From: Hemerocallis citrina
Taxonomy: Eukaryota > Streptophyta > Magnoliopsida > Asparagales > Asphodelaceae
Assembly: GCA_017893485.1 (NCBI GenBank)
Contig: CM030366.1
Location: forward strand, 181,685,981-181,749,980
Direction: 5' to 3'
DNA length: 64,000 bases
Position 1 is the first letter of the stretch; every line of letters begins with the position of its first letter. The notes under the pieces were generated by a model that was given only the letters and a program-made list of their open reading frames with translations, was not told the origin of the DNA and searched no databases. Below, piece by piece: positions 1 through 12,310 of this stretch. The position numbers were made by a program, and so were the translations under genes.

Positions 1-165
1 GGGAGTTCAGTCGACTGAGTCGAGAAGAAAATAAAAGTTTTATGTCTACTAATCAGTCGACTGGTATAGGAACCAGGCGACTGGTCAGATAAAAAATTGG
101 TATGTTTTAAAAAACCAGTACAGTCGACTTATTCAAGAGTACAGTCGACTTAACAGAAACAATTT

Positions 166-1854
166 TCAGCAAATATCAATAAAATCACAAATTCCAAGTT
201 CTCTTCTTAAATTAATGAAAGTATCTTCTTTAAGGAGCTTGGTAAATATATCTGCTACTTGTTTATCAGTAGAGATAAAGTCTAAAGATATATCTCCTTT
301 TAAAACATGATCACGTAGAAAATGATGTCGAATATCAATATGTTTCGTACGTGAATGTTGAATCGGATTTTTAGATAGATTAATTGCACTGGTATTATCA
401 CACATAATTGAGGGTTTCTCAAATGAAATACAATAATCTAATAAGGCTTGTTTCATCCATAAAATTTGTGCACATGCCAAACTTGCAGCGATATACTCAG
501 CTTCTGTAGTTGATAGGGATACGGAGTTTTGCTTTTTACTGCACCAAGATACTAGGGAATGTCCCAAAAAGTGACATGTTCCACTAGTACTCTTGCGATC
601 AGTTTTGCTTCCAGCAAAATCGGCATCGCTATATGACAAAAGTTGAAAATTATCGGTGCGTGGATAAAATAAACCATATTCAGATGTGCCTTTAATATAT
701 CTTAAAATTCGTTTCACTGCTTTTAAATGAGACTCTTTAGGACTAGATTGATATCTAGCACATAAACATACGCTGAACATAATATCTGGTCTACTTGCAG
801 TAATATATAAGAGTGAACCAATCATACCTCGATAGAGTTTTTGATCAACACTCTTACCTAATAAGTCTTTGTCAAGAGTAGTAGTAGTAGCCATAGGTGT
901 GGATTTACTACTAGTACTATCCATGTTAAAACGTTTGAGTAGTTCCTTTGCATATTTGCCTTGATTGATAAATATGCCATTTAAGGACTGTTTAATTTGA
1001 AGTCCAAGGAAATAATTGAGTTCACCCATGTGACTCATCTCAAATTCATTTTTCATGGTATTAGCAAATTCTTGACATAGATTATTATTAGTAGAACCAA
1101 AAATTATATCATCAACATATATTTGTATGATTAAGATATCATTCTTAACTCTTTTGATAAACAAAGTAGTGTCTACTTTACCTATTTCAAATCCTGTTTC
1201 TAAAAGAAAAGTTTTCAGACGATCATACCAAGCACGAGGTGCTTGTTTAAGACCGTATAAAGCCTTTTTCAATTTATAAACATGATCTGGAAATTGTTCA
1301 TGTTCAAAACCTGGTGGTTGTTTAACATAAACATTTTCCTTAATAAACCCATTAAGAAAAGCACTTTTCACATCTATTTGATAGAGTATAAAATTCATAA
1401 AATAAGCAAAAGATAATAAAATACGAATAGATTCTAGTCTAGCAACAGGAGCATTTGTTTCATCAAAATCTATACCTTCTTCTTGATTATATCCTTGGGC
1501 AACTAATCTAGCCTTGTTCCTTACAACTTGTCCTGATTCATCTAACTTATTTTTGAATACCCATTTGGTACCAATAATAGTCTGATCAGGAGGTCTAGGA
1601 ACTAAATCCCATACATCATTCCTTATAAATTGGTTTAGTTCATCTTGCATGGCATTCATCCAATATTCATTCTCACAAGCTTCTTGTATATTTTTCGGTT
1701 CAAAATCCGACAAGAATGCTGTATGAGAGATCATATTAACATGTGAACGTGTCTGAATACCATGGGAGATGTCACCAATTATTAAGTCATGAGGATGATC
1801 TTTAACTTCAACAAATGACTTTGGTAAAGTTGAAGATATCACAATCGGATCAGT
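166..1854 (-). CDS. pol: Pol C-terminal part: reverse transcriptase and RNase H
   Basis: In frame with the integrase part after the TAG at 1855-1857; the first ATG is at 1842. The copia RT opens with [12 protein letters not shown] and [13 protein letters not shown], includes [11 protein letters not shown], and has the catalytic YVDD at 1108-1119 (about residue 242 from the ATG). RNase H follows ([48 protein letters not shown]). The end ([10 protein letters not shown]) is typical of the SIRE lineage. It copies element RNA into cDNA in the particle. No env-like ORF can be judged because the window ends. Confidence 0.9.
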   Translation of the reverse strand, partial: TDPIVISSTLPKSFVEVKDHPHDLIIGDISHGIQTRSHVNMISHTAFLSDFEPKNIQEACENEYWMNAMQDELNQFIRNDVWDLVPRPPDQTIIGTKWVFKNKLDESGQVVRNKARLVAQGYNQEEGIDFDETNAPVARLESIRILLSFAYFMNFILYQIDVKSAFLNGFIKENVYVKQPPGFEHEQFPDHVYKLKKALYGLKQAPRAWYDRLKTFLLETGFEIGKVDTTLFIKRVKNDILIIQIYVDDIIFGSTNNNLCQEFANTMKNEFEMSHMGELNYFLGLQIKQSLNGIFINQGKYAKELLKRFNMDSTSSKSTPMATTTTLDKDLLGKSVDQKLYRGMIGSLLYITASRPDIMFSVCLCARYQSSPKESHLKAVKRILRYIKGTSEYGLFYPRTDNFQLLSYSDADFAGSKTDRKSTSGTCHFLGHSLVSWCSKKQNSVSLSTTEAEYIAASLACAQILWMKQALLDYCISFEKPSIMCDNTSAINLSKNPIQHSRTKHIDIRHHFLRDHVLKGDISLDFISTDKQVADIFTKLLKEDTFINLRRELGICDFIDIC

Positions 1855-3285
1855 CTACTTGACTTGTTCTTCAGTCGACTGCTTTACATCAGTCGACTGG
1901 GAGAGCTTATCAGTCGACTTATCAGACAGATTAGTTTGCTCTAAGGATTTAATCACATTATCTAAAGGTGATAAATCAGTTTCATCATCTTTATTTAAGG
2001 TTGATGAAGGTAAGGATTCATCGAATGTAACATGCATTGATTCTTCAATAGTCATTGTAGACTTATTGAAAATTCTATATGCTTTACTCCTATTTGAGTA
2101 TCCTAAAAAGATACCCTCATTAGATCTAGAATCAAATTTGTCTAAATTATCTTTTGTGTTTAGAATAAAACACTTACAACCAAATATCTTAAAGTAAGAG
2201 ACTTTAGGAATTTTATTAAAAAATAACTCATAACAAGTCTTCTTTAGTTTAGATCTTAGAAGAATTCTATTTAAAACATAACAAGCTGTAGCAACAGCTT
2301 CAGCCCAAAAATGCTTTGGTAGATTGCTTTCAACAAGCATAGTACGTGCGCATTCTTGCAAAGTCCTATTTTTCCTTTCAACCACTCCATTTTGTGGTGA
2401 AGCTCTAGGAAATGCAAATGAATGTGTTATACCATTCTTGTTGCAATATTCTGTAAATGTTTCATTTTCAAATTCTCCACCATGATCACTTCTAATAGTG
2501 ACTATGGTTAGAGATCTTTGATTTTGGACACGTTTACAGAAATGTGCAAATTCCTCAAAAGCATCATTTTTATGTTTTAAAAAGAATGTCCAAGTGAATC
2601 TTGAAAAATCATCTACTAAAACAAACACATATCTACTTTTATTTAAAGAAGCAACTCTAGTAGGGCCAAATAAATCCATATGAATTAATTCAAGTGGCCT
2701 ACTAGTAGAGATTACTTCTTTTGTTTTAAAAGTGGATTTGATTTGTTTTCCTAGTTGACATGCATCACATAACTTATCCTTTTTAAAGGATAGTTTTGGC
2801 AGTCCTTTAACTAGGTTATATTTAGATAATTTTGAGAGATTTTTCATATTCACATGTCCAAATCTTCTATGCCATAACCAAGATTCATTGTTAGAGGCTA
2901 TTAAACAAAAGTCATTTGAAAGATCAATTGCATTCAAACACAGTTCATAAATATTATTTTTACGAAAACCTTGAAAAATAACATTTTGCATAGTAGAATC
3001 ATAAATCAAACATGCATCTTTTTCAAAAACTATTTTATATCCTTTATCACACAATTGACTAATGCTTAAAAGATTATGCTTTAAACCATTAACCAATAAC
3101 ACATTTTCTATAGTTGGGTTAGAAGTTTTACCGACCATGCCAATGCCTATGACTTTGCCTTTGTTGTTATCTCCAAAGGTGACGGTTCCTCCATCTATGC
3201 TTTGAATGGTGGATAGTAGGTTGGCATGTCCTGTCATGTGTTTTGAGCATCCGCTGTCTAATATCCAGCGTTCTTTCTTGGGTAC
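1855..3285 (-). CDS. pol: Pol N-terminal part: aspartic protease end and integrase
   Basis: The frame is open from just after a TAG at 3286-3288; the ATG at 3237 is internal. It starts with the copia protease signature LDSGCSKHMTG (catalytic Asp codon 3256-3258). The integrase follows, with an H-H-C-C zinc finger (HRRFGH ... CDACQLGKQ) and catalytic D-D-E residues visible in HMDLFGP, IRSDHGGEFEN and VVERKNRTLQ. A copia GKGY-like module (FGCKCFILN ... GIFLGYS) ends the domain. The frame then runs into a low-complexity linker containing KSTDKLSQSTD, the translation of three clustered palindromes (1872, 1890, 1911), and stops at TAG 1855-1857. RT continues in the same frame beyond that stop, so this is one pol broken by a single nonsense codon. 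Confidence 0.88.
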   Translation of the reverse strand, partial: VPKKERWILDSGCSKHMTGHANLLSTIQSIDGGTVTFGDNNKGKVIGIGMVGKTSNPTIENVLLVNGLKHNLLSISQLCDKGYKIVFEKDACLIYDSTMQNVIFQGFRKNNIYELCLNAIDLSNDFCLIASNNESWLWHRRFGHVNMKNLSKLSKYNLVKGLPKLSFKKDKLCDACQLGKQIKSTFKTKEVISTSRPLELIHMDLFGPTRVASLNKSRYVFVLVDDFSRFTWTFFLKHKNDAFEEFAHFCKRVQNQRSLTIVTIRSDHGGEFENETFTEYCNKNGITHSFAFPRASPQNGVVERKNRTLQECARTMLVESNLPKHFWAEAVATACYVLNRILLRSKLKKTCYELFFNKIPKVSYFKIFGCKCFILNTKDNLDKFDSRSNEGIFLGYSNRSKAYRIFNKSTMTIEESMHVTFDESLPSSTLNKDDETDLSPLDNVIKSLEQTNLSDKSTDKLSQSTDVKQSTEEQVK

Positions 3286-3338
3286 CTATAAAAAATTTAA
3301 GGTAAATATGGTACCCTTTTTATTGGGTCCAAAACACA

Positions 3339-5156
3339 TTAGTTTGGGGGAAACCAAACCCATGAAGAGTTTGACCTTCCTCCATAAGCAGGAATATAAT
3401 AAGTAGAATTACACACATTTAACATATATGACTTAATATAAACAATTCTATCATTCTGATTTAGACTGACTGGAACCCATACTAACTTGTTCTGTCCAGT
3501 CGACTTACCAGTGTTGTTCAGTCGACTGTTGGTGTACATCAGTCGACTGGTTGATACACTAGGTCGACTTATAAGAGGTTTTGATCTCGTTGAATAAGAT
3601 CCAATTTCTCTGGACAGACGACTGGTTGTATGGTTCAGTCGACTTAACCGAACGGTAGTTTTGCTTTTATCACTAAAATTAACAATCTTAGGCTTTGCAA
3701 AGAAATCATACAACTTGTGTGTAACACTAGAAATAGATGCTGATTTAGTCTTACTAGTGTTTACAACAGGAGATTCTTTTACAGAGGATTTTTTAAAACC
3801 AAGTCCATATTTTTGACTAGATGTAACTTGATGATAAAGCATATCATTTAAATTCTCTTTGCCTTTGTTAAACTTAGATACGTTCTTTGAAATCTCTTCA
3901 TAATTCTTTTTGAGAGTTTCAAGATCAGTATCTAAACTTGCAATGCGAGAATTTAAGGATTTTACTTCCTTATCAAGGTTAAGATTTTCTTGATTAAGTG
4001 TTTGATTCACTTTCTCAAGATTCTTAACTCTAATCTTTTCTTTCTTTAACTCTTGGAATATTTCATTAAAAGCATCAAGAAGATCTTCGGAATTATAATC
4101 ATTACTTACATGTTCTTGTGCAGCCATAAAACACACATTTGCCACTTCGTTATTTTCATCCGTTTCTTCTTCGGAAGATGAATCACTATCATCCCATGTA
4201 GCTTGATAAGCCTTCTTGTTCTTGGCAAATTTGTTCTTTGGATATTTGTCCTTTTTGAAGTTGGATGATTTTCCCTTGTTCTTTGCATTTTCTAAGGGAC
4301 AATCCTTCTTCATGTGACCTATTTTATTGCACCTGAAACATGTAGGAGGGTCATTAGAATCTTTAACTTTAGAGTGAAACTTACCCTTCTTTAAGAACTT
4401 CTTGAATCTCCGAGTGAACATTGCTATTTCTTCTTCATCTTCTTCCTCATCTTCTGAGTCTGTCATGGCTTTAAAAGCCAATGATTTCTTCTTTGCTTGG
4501 TGTGATTCTGTATCTTTCTTTCGATCTTCAAGTTGGACCTCATATGCCATGAGATTGCCAACAAGATTCTCGAGAGAAAGTGTTGACAGGTCATTCGCTT
4601 TCTCTATTGCTGTGGTTTTCTTCTCCCATTCTGGAGTGAGTGCACGTAGGACTTTTCTAACCATCTCTGCTTGAGTGTAAGTCTTTCCAAGTGCCACAAG
4701 AGAGTTTGTGATGTCTGTGAATCTGGTAATCATCTCGGACACAGTCTCATTGTCCTTCATTCTGAACATCTCAAACCTGTGGACAAGAACAGAAATTTTA
4801 GACTCTTTTACTTTATTCGTTCCTTCATGTGTTACCTCGAGTGTATGCCAAATTTGATGTGCGGTTGTAGCATTGGATACACGGTTGAATTCTTCCTTTG
4901 TAAGTGCACAAAATAAGGCATTCATTGCTTTGGCATTGTTCATAGTCTGATTCTTTTGATCATCATTCCATTGTGCATATGGAATGGTAGGGGCAGTGTA
5001 TTCCGTCTCTGTCATTTGCCATATCTCGTAGTTGATTGATTGGAGATAGATTCGCATTCGGCACTTTCAATAATTGTAGTTCGTTCCATCAAATAGTGGT
5101 GGCCGTTGTGTAGATTGGCCTTCATGGTACTGATTTGTATTTGAAGTAGTTGCCAT
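3339..5156 (-). CDS. gag: Gag polyprotein (UBN2/zinc knuckle), one in-frame stop
   Basis: The likely start is the ATG at 5156, because the reading frame from there gives a typical copia Gag opening (MATTSNTN...); a TGA at 5067-5069 replaces what looks like a Trp codon. Downstream of the stop an ATG at 5057 opens the rest. The order is a UBN2-type capsid region (ending near the LVGNLMAYEVQL stretch), an acidic EDEEEDEEE run, a CCHC knuckle (CFRCNKIGHMKKDCP), a lysine-rich and acidic linker, and a coiled coil (heptads around KEKIRVKNLEKVNQTL). The C-terminal tail has repeated S/T-S-R-L units that are simply the translation of CAGTCGACTG-like palindromes in the DNA. Gag forms the virus-like particle that packages the element RNA. 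Confidence 0.85.
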
Positions 5157-5169
5157 AGCCTGTAACCTT

Positions 5170-5181
5170 GCTCTGATACCA
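5170..5181 (-). other. Primer-binding site (initiator Met-tRNA)
   Basis: The minus strand reads TGGTATCAGAGC two bases inside the LTR edge. This is the standard plant copia primer site, complementary to the 3' end of initiator methionine tRNA. Confidence 0.85.
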
Positions 5182-5183
5182 AG

Positions 5184-6570
5184 TGTTGGATCCTGTAGGC
5201 AAGACAACAAACACTAGAGGGGGGGTGAATAGTGTTTAATAAAAACTGCGGAAATTTTTCTCGGTGCAGTCGACTGAGTTATGGACCAGTCGACTGATAT
5301 GTCCAAAATAATTGAAAATAACAACTCTGTGCAGTCGACTGATGAATGAAACAGACGACTGAAAGCACAATGAAACTACAACTACAAACGGCACTGACCA
5401 GTCGACTGATAGTGCAAGGAGTCGACTGTCCAGAAGCTTTTTGCAGAACTTAAATAAACAAGAATGAATGCAAACACAAGATAATCAATCACAGAGTGCA
5501 TAAGATATATCCTGGTTCGGTCCTCCCGACCTACATCCAGTCCCCAAGCAACCCACTTGAGATTTCTACTATTCTTGAAAAATTACAAGAATACCCTACG
5601 GCATTACGACAACAACCTTGTCTAACCCGTAGTCCTTTCTCTCAACCAGAGAAAGCAGACCCACTCTACTACCAAGAGTGAAACAACACCGACTCTACAA
5701 CCTAGAGTCAAAAACACTCTCCAACCGAGAGCAAGAGAACAAGAATACTTTACAGTCAACCTATAGCCTTGTTGTTGTATGTGTTGATGCACGTGGCTAA
5801 CAAAATAGGTCGACTTCTATACTCAGTCCAGAGCGAATTCAATGCTATACTGGACTGAATGTAGAGAACCAAAGTGTATGAACTTAAAAGCTTTGTTTCT
5901 CACAAAAGTTATCACTTAAAATGTTTTTCAAGAGTGCTCGGATTTCAAAGTAAAATTCTGTAGATCTTTTCAGTGAGATCTGAACTCTACTTAAAGAGTT
6001 TGATCTCCTGAACATTGGGAAACAGTTACTCAACTGTCAACTAACGGATCTAAGCTTTTGAGTTTGAAAAAATTCGATTTTGAAAAATAGAAAACGGTCA
6101 AAAGCTCTCGAACAGTCGACTGGGTTGCCATATGAGTCGACTGATCAGAGTTTGAATAATTTTAAACAGTTTTGTACTATCAGTCGACTGGCATAAGCTT
6201 AAGTCGACTGGTACTCAAGAGTTAAAATTCTTCAAACTGTTTTGACTCTTTTTGGGGGTTTTAAAGAGATACACATTATGAAATTTTGAGTGTGTGTGTG
6301 TGTGACAAGGCTTTACAATCAGACTAAGACTCAACAAAAGGAAAAATACAATGTTTACAAGACACAATAATTTAACACATTTGAGCTTGAAGTCTGAGTC
6401 TTGAGTCTTGAATTGAGTCTTGATCCTTGTCTTGAAGTCTTCATCTGTATCCTTTTGAGCTTGTTCATTTGTTCAGCTAGAATTGTCTTTGGTATGTACA
6501 CTGCAATGTTAGCTGTATAACATAGACACATGTTGCACTGTGTTGTGATCATCAAAATCAAGAATCAACA
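5184..6570 (-). repeat. 5' LTR of the SIRE-like copia element
   Basis: The LTR is bounded by TGTTG at 5184 and CAACA ending at 6570 (the TG...CA rule with a 5-bp inverted terminus). The inner edge is followed on the minus strand by a tRNA-Met primer site. It carries five pairs of CAGTCGACTG-like palindromes, starting at 5267/5287, 5332/5352, 5399/5419, 6113/6134 and 6181/6201. The five bases outside the outer end (6571-6575, agtct) would be the target duplication, but the partner lies outside the window. Confidence 0.85.
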
Positions 6571-8369
6571 AGTCTAATAGACACTGGAGCAGGCACAAGC
6601 TTATGCCATGAAAATATACTACCAAAATGAAAACAAGATGGAAATAATAAAAAAACAATAACTGGATTGACAGGACAAACCATTGTACTTGACAAGTGTC
6701 AACAAAATGTTACAACACAAATTGGAAGTTACGTCCTAAAAATGCCAATAATATTATACCAATTTGATGATATGAATAGTGACGTATTGTTAGGAAATGA
6801 CTTTTTCCAACAATATTATTCTATAACTATATCACACAAAACAGTTATATTCACAACACCTTGTAAACACCAAGCGATAGCAATTAGAATAACACAACCT
6901 TATTCTAGAACGAACTTATCACATATCAGAGTTTCTTCAGTCCAGCGTGATGAATATCAATATTTACCAAATAAAAGTAGAATACAACAAGTCCAAGAAA
7001 CAATTGCACAAGAAATTTTACAAAAAAAATTAGAAGATTTGTGTGGGGAAGACCCTTTAGCAAAATGACACTTAAGTAAACCACATCTCATATAGAGCTA
7101 ATAACAAAGACCGAATAATTAAAGTTAAACCTATAAGGCATACTCCAATAGATTTAGAAGAATTCAAAATACATATAAAAGAACTAATGAAAAATAATTA
7201 CATAAGAAAATCACAAAGTCCACATTCATCACCAGCATTCATAGTAAAAAAACGCTCAGAAAAAAGTGGCAAATCTAGAACGATAGTAAATTATAAGTAA
7301 CTAAATAAAACAACTAAAAGATTTGGATATCCGTTACCAGATATGCAGATACTACTAAACACAGTAAGAACAAGAAAAATATACTCAAAATTTGATTGCA
7401 AATCAGGGTTTTACCATGTAAAACTAATAGAGGAATCAAAGCAATTAACAACGTTCAGCACACCATAAGGATTTTAAGAATGGAACGTATTACTCTTTAG
7501 ATATAAAAATAGTCCACGAGTATTTCAAGAATACATGTATAAGATATTTAAAAATTACAATAATTTTATACTAGTATACGTAGATGATAATCTAATATGA
7601 TGTGAAAACGAAGAGCAACATAAAGAACATTTACTAAAATTCATAGAAATAGTAAAAAAATACAGAAATTATATTGTCAAACAAGAAAATGGAGTTATTT
7701 AAAATAGGGCTAGAATTCTTAAGAACAAAAATATCACACGAATGAACAGAACTATAGCCACATATATCAGAAAAAATAAAGATATTTCCAAATGTCCTAA
7801 AAAAAGAAGGCAAGCCATAATTAGATTGCTAAATCAAACAAGAGAATATATACCAAATTTTTTAGCAAAAAACAAATTGACTTCAACAAAAACTGTAAAA
7901 GTTCAAGAAATGGGAATGGACCACAGAGGATGAAGAAAAATTTAAAGTATTAAAACAACAAACTTCAGAATTAAATAAACTAATAGTACCTGTTAAAGAA
8001 TGTACATGGATAATAGAAACATATGCAAGTGAAAATAATTGAGAAGCAATATTAAAATTTATAGGAAAAGATGAAAAAGAAGAAAGGTTAGCCAGATACA
8101 CTAGTGGATCATTTACACAAACACAATAGAATTCAAATAAAAAAGAACTATTTGCAATCTTAAAAGCCGTAAAAAAGTTTTGAGTTATTCATAATAAATA
8201 CAAAATTCACAGTAAGAACAGATAATATCCAAGCAAAAACTTGGATTAAAAAAATAATAGATCCAACTATTGTAACTAAAAGATTAATAAGATGGCAGAT
8301 GAAACTAGCACATTATGATTTTACAATAGAAAATATAATATTCTAGCAGATTTTTTATCAAGAAACTAA
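6571..8369 (+). pseudogene. Caulimovirid protease-RT-RNase H region, degraded
   Basis: The protease active site D-T-G-A is at 6580-6591, nine bases from the copia insertion edge. The 6667-7068 open stretch carries the second protease strand region (DVLLGNDFF near 6778). The RT region between about 7080 and 7700 has the palm motif Y-V-D-D at 7577-7588, and an RNase H-like region extends to about 8370. Numerous stop codons and frame changes interrupt every domain, so nothing functional can be made. The N-terminal virus proteins would lie beyond the copia element, outside the window. Retroviral-type protease plus RT without integrase, together with the downstream promoter, argues for a pararetrovirus rather than a gypsy element. 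Confidence 0.72.
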
Positions 8370-8541
8370 CAATTTTGCTTTTGCAGGAAGGAAAATAGAG
8401 TCCAGCAAATAGAAAATGATATAATTTTCCTCAAGAAAACTGTGGAGCAAAATAAAGAGAGCATTTAACCAATTACAATTGCAAATATGCTGGGTTCAGA
8501 GTTTATTTTACCACCACATAAATTCAGAACATATTGAGAAA

Positions 8542-9335
8542 ATGAGTGAAGGGAGTGAACCTATAAACCTACAAAATACGAGTGAAATCACAAAAATGGT
8601 CACACAAGTGGGAGGCTCCACATCCATACAACCAACTCCCTACAGAGAGAGTTTACTCTCAGATCCACCAAAAGATTCAAAGAATGATTTATTTTACAAT
8701 ATATTGAGAAATTATGCCAGACCACTAGGTCAATCAATTTATCAAAATAATTTCTCAGCAACATATGAAAAAACAATTATACTCCCAGGAGCAAAATCCA
8801 AAGATGGTAAGAGTATTATTTGAAAGAGGACTTATTCACTGCATATATCCATCCAAAGAATGAGAAGATATTAGCCAGCTACCAAGAAAAGTATACAAGT
8901 TTGCTAAAAGCTATTTTGGTCTCACAAAAGCCTCCAAAATATATGTTTGGAAATTTTCAGCAATTCCGGAATTTCTTGAAGATTGTGAAGAATTCCCTAC
9001 AGAACATATTATAAAGATATGGATGAATACAAAAATCCTCTTTGGAGCAACTAATATCGTTCCATATAAAACTGAAGAATTTGAAAAACTAATCCCAGAA
9101 AGGAGAGCTATGTGATTTAGAACCATGTATTGTGAACTAAAAGATATACAAAATAGAGATAGCAACATATGGATCTACGATAGCCCAGATCCACAAAAAA
9201 TAATGATCTACAGTATAACAAAGATAAAACAGTCACAACCAAAGAAAGAAGTCTTTGGCAGCTTGTACCAAATACTAGATAAAGGGGCCATGACTATGAC
9301 AGGAAGACAGTTGTCCACTTCTATAGATTGATCTG
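8542..9335 (+). pseudogene. Caulimovirid transactivator-like ORF (TAV position), broken
   Basis: It starts at an ATG at 8542 and runs in pieces (8542-8823, 8820-9014, then another frame to 9331). It lies between the pol remnant and the 35S-type promoter, the position of the inclusion body/translational transactivator gene in several caulimovirid genera. Short patterns around 8936-8990 (MFGNFQQF) and 9260-9330 (VFGSLYQILD, LSTSID) look like the conserved core of that family, but this is weak recognition by eye. Several frame changes and stops make it non-functional. It could be another viral ORF. Confidence 0.5.
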
Positions 9336-9419
9336 GACAGAGCTCCAGCACAAATGCGGACAGTGTGGGAAATGACAAGATAAAGTTGAAGAAGAATTAT
9401 TTTTAATGTGAGTGGAGAA

Positions 9420-9552
9420 TGACGTAAGTAGTGATGTATTTACCTCAATTATTGACATATGATATAAGCAATAATGTAATCAGAACAATAATTGTGGTGT
9501 AATGGATGATGTAAAAACCCAATAATGTAAAGCCATCACTTCCTCTATAAAA
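9420..9552 (+). promoter_or_regulatory. Caulimovirid 35S-type promoter: as-1-like element and TATA box
   Basis: A TGACGTAAG motif at 9420-9428 resembles half of the as-1 activator of the CaMV 35S promoter, the binding site of TGA bZIP factors. About 115 bp downstream lies CTATAAAAG at 9544-9552, a strong plant TATA box, followed by AG-rich sequence where a transcript would start. Placement just after the transactivator-like region is as expected for the pregenomic RNA promoter. Activity is not shown. Confidence 0.6.
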
Positions 9553-9863
9553 GGGCATGCTTGGTAAGGGAGAAAGCAGACAATCTAAGAGGGAAAAGTC
9601 CATATAATCTTGTAAGAAAAAGTAGATCTGTAAGAAGGTTGTAATTAGTAAAGACTATCTTTCTTGTTAAGTTCTTGTACAATATAAGGTATGACTAACT
9701 AATCTCTCCTCCTCAGCGAGAGTTTTGTAAGAATCTAACTGAAAGATATTGCAAAAAGACCAATTTACTACATTCTATAGTTGAGCTATACACCTAGTGG
9801 TAGGAAACGAGCCAGGGGTGGTTGCCTGTACCAAAGTGCTACTCAGTTATTCTATACGTATCT
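9553..9863 (+). other. Probable pregenomic RNA leader, interrupted by solo LTR A
   Basis: Non-coding sequence directly downstream of the TATA box, without long ORFs, as in caulimovirid leaders. It ends in tatct (9859-9863) at the LTR edge, and the second leader part may be 12742-13004. I found no clear Met-tRNA primer site in either part. Confidence 0.45.
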
Positions 9864-12232
9864 TGTCACGTCCCGCTTTCCAATATACGAAAACATGCAC
9901 GCAACTAAGGTCCAGCGAATGGTGCAAGTATTCTAATTCACATCATTCATAAGCTATACAATTATAAGCTGAACAAGATAGGAAAACACATCCACACAGG
10001 TAATAATAATGATCACATGAACAAGAATAGAATAAAATAATCGATAACCGAGATACAAGAACTTCGGAATGCCCGAGAAAATAATGTACTGAAAGAAATA
10101 CAATGTAATACACAGTTTGCTACGGCTAGTTAGATAAAGTAGCGACTGGAAAGTAGAGAAATAGTACTAGAAATTCCATCACGACCATCTAGAAAGTCTA
10201 TTTACCAAGTTCCTCTAGTATATCGTCATCGCTACATGTATAAACATGATCTGAAGTAGGGGGTGTCCATTAGAGCAAGCTTCAAACAACAAGTAGAAAC
10301 AAGCAGTGAAACAATAAAGTATGATATAACAGGAAACAAAAAACTGGAACGATTTGATCATGTATAATACAAGTAATGACAGTAAGATAAGCAACCATAA
10401 CTATTAGGTATAATGAATTGATATGCAATGGTCGATAAGCAATAGTTGATAATCAATAATGATATGCAATGGTCGATAAACAATTGTCGATAATCAATAA
10501 TGCAAGTGTAGATGCTTATTGTCAATCTTAGGTTTATCAGTCTTTTATTAACCTATCTAATGCACGCAATCTTGTATCCCATACCACAGGTTCAGGTATA
10601 TAACAATTAATGAACGTTTGGACTTAAGTGGTGAAGTCTAAAGGATCATGTACATGGGTTTTCAAGTGATACTATCTTTAAACGAGAAATGTAATCAAGA
10701 ACCCGAATCAATAATAAATAATCAAGAATCAAGAATCATTTATTTCGGAAAATACGGGCCCCCTTCCGAGTATACTCCCCTATATTGCTCACTACTAAGT
10801 CGTACCCCTTTGTAATCTTGGATTGTTATTCTTTTACTATGATTAATTATGAACATGCAATTAGTAAAAATAGTGGGAACGGTGGTATCAAGATAGTAAT
10901 CAAGAATCGATAATCGATAATCAAGAAAGTATCAATGATAGTAATCATGGGTAGTAATCATGAAAGTATCAAGTGTTATATGCAATTGCATGATATAAAA
11001 AAAATGTATCACCTTACTATATCGGTACAAGTTATTAACACAATAATAACAATATATATAGTTATGGCATACTATCTACAATCTGGACAGCAGTACATGT
11101 CTGCACTAAAACTCACTTTTCTGCTTCTACGGGAATGCAAATCTAGTTCCGTCAGAGATTCTAGAAATTAGACTCTCTTTCGAATCCAACGCCTACTCAC
11201 TCGAAAAATTCTAAATGCAGTAGCTATTCCTATCGATCTATTCTTTGCGGGTCTCGTGCACAAGCAGTATTATGAAAATTTAGACGTTACAATACTCAAA
11301 CATCGGTATCTCACAATCTATAAATCGGTTTGCGAAACCGTAAGATTTTTTAGATTCTATACTCGGAGGGATACAACATCCACTTATAGAACTATAACTT
11401 TGGTTATAGGAAACTGGGTCTAACCTCAGTACAAAGTTAGGTATTCGACAAGGCAAAACATCTGAATATTCAATAACACAATGAATTGATACAAAGAGGA
11501 TTAATGATTTAAGGTTTGAATCGATATCATGGAACAAGGAAACTACAATAGATTTTGATGATAAGATATGATAATAACGAAGGCTACTTGCTAAGAGTTC
11601 AAGGGACGCTTGCCTTTTACGAAGATTACGCGCGTGACGAGAACAACGAGACGAAGAAGAAGCGACGATGACACTATCGACAGTAGCAACAATGAGTAAC
11701 GACAGCAACAATTAGCGAGTAAAGACAGCAACAGTGAGCGAGATAGCACCTTCCGCAGACACCAAGAACAACAAACCAGCGAGCAACGATAGAAACTACA
11801 ACAGTGATGAGCAAGAAAATGAGATGTTCGGACTGCTGTTGGTGTTTCTAGTTGTGATGCTTGCTGTTCGGGATGAAGGAGAAGGTGGGGGGCAACAAGA
11901 GGAGGTGCTGTAGTTGGGTTGAAGTAGAGTTTCAATGGAGGTCGGCAATGGAGTTTGGGTGTGGTAGTAGTGGAAGGTTGATGTAGGTGATGGGATGTCA
12001 GGGTTCGGGAAGGAGGTGGCTCGGGGTGTTTGAAGCAGCAAGTGGGGAGAATGGAGTTGGTGGTGTTGTCGGTTGTGGGTGAAGGTGATGGTGGTGAGAG
12101 GTTGCAGGTATTGGATAAGTGGAGGTAGGGAGTTGAAGGTGTTGGTGTTGGAGAAGGAGATGGAGCTCGGGTGTTGTTAATGGTGATGGGGTTGGTCGGG
12201 TGTGGGAGAAGAAGAAGGCAGGAGAGAGGTGA

Positions 12233-12310
<78 letters not shown>

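Larger units (their letters stand above)
1..6570 (-). mobile_element. Ty1/copia retrotransposon, SIRE/Maximus-like, 3' end outside window
   Basis: Read on the minus strand the order is 5' LTR (6570-5184), primer-binding site, gag, protease-integrase, RT-RNase H, which is the Ty1/copia order. A large UBN2-type Gag with a coiled-coil tail and a long (1.39 kb) LTR suggest the SIRE/Maximus lineage; the lineage is an inference. The element is nearly intact: I see one in-frame stop early in gag (5067-5069) and one in pol (1855-1857). The 3' LTR and second copy of the target duplication lie left of base 1. It interrupts a caulimovirid remnant that resumes at 6571. Positions 1-165 are untranslated DNA 3' of pol, rich in GTCGAC palindromes. 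Confidence 0.9.
6571..9863 (+). mobile_element. Endogenous caulimovirid (pararetrovirus) remnant, left part
   Basis: An A-rich segment whose gene order is aspartic protease, RT, RNase H, transactivator-like region, 35S-type promoter, transcribed leader. This matches the genome end and intergenic region of Caulimoviridae members with a separate transactivator gene. All coding parts are broken by stops and shifts, so it is a fossil. It is cut on the left by the copia element (position 6570) and on the right by solo LTR A, and appears to resume at 12737. I do not assign a genus. Confidence 0.75.

Noticed and set aside
4402..4916. Plus-strand ORFs in the copia gag region
   Set aside because: Antisense shadows of gag.
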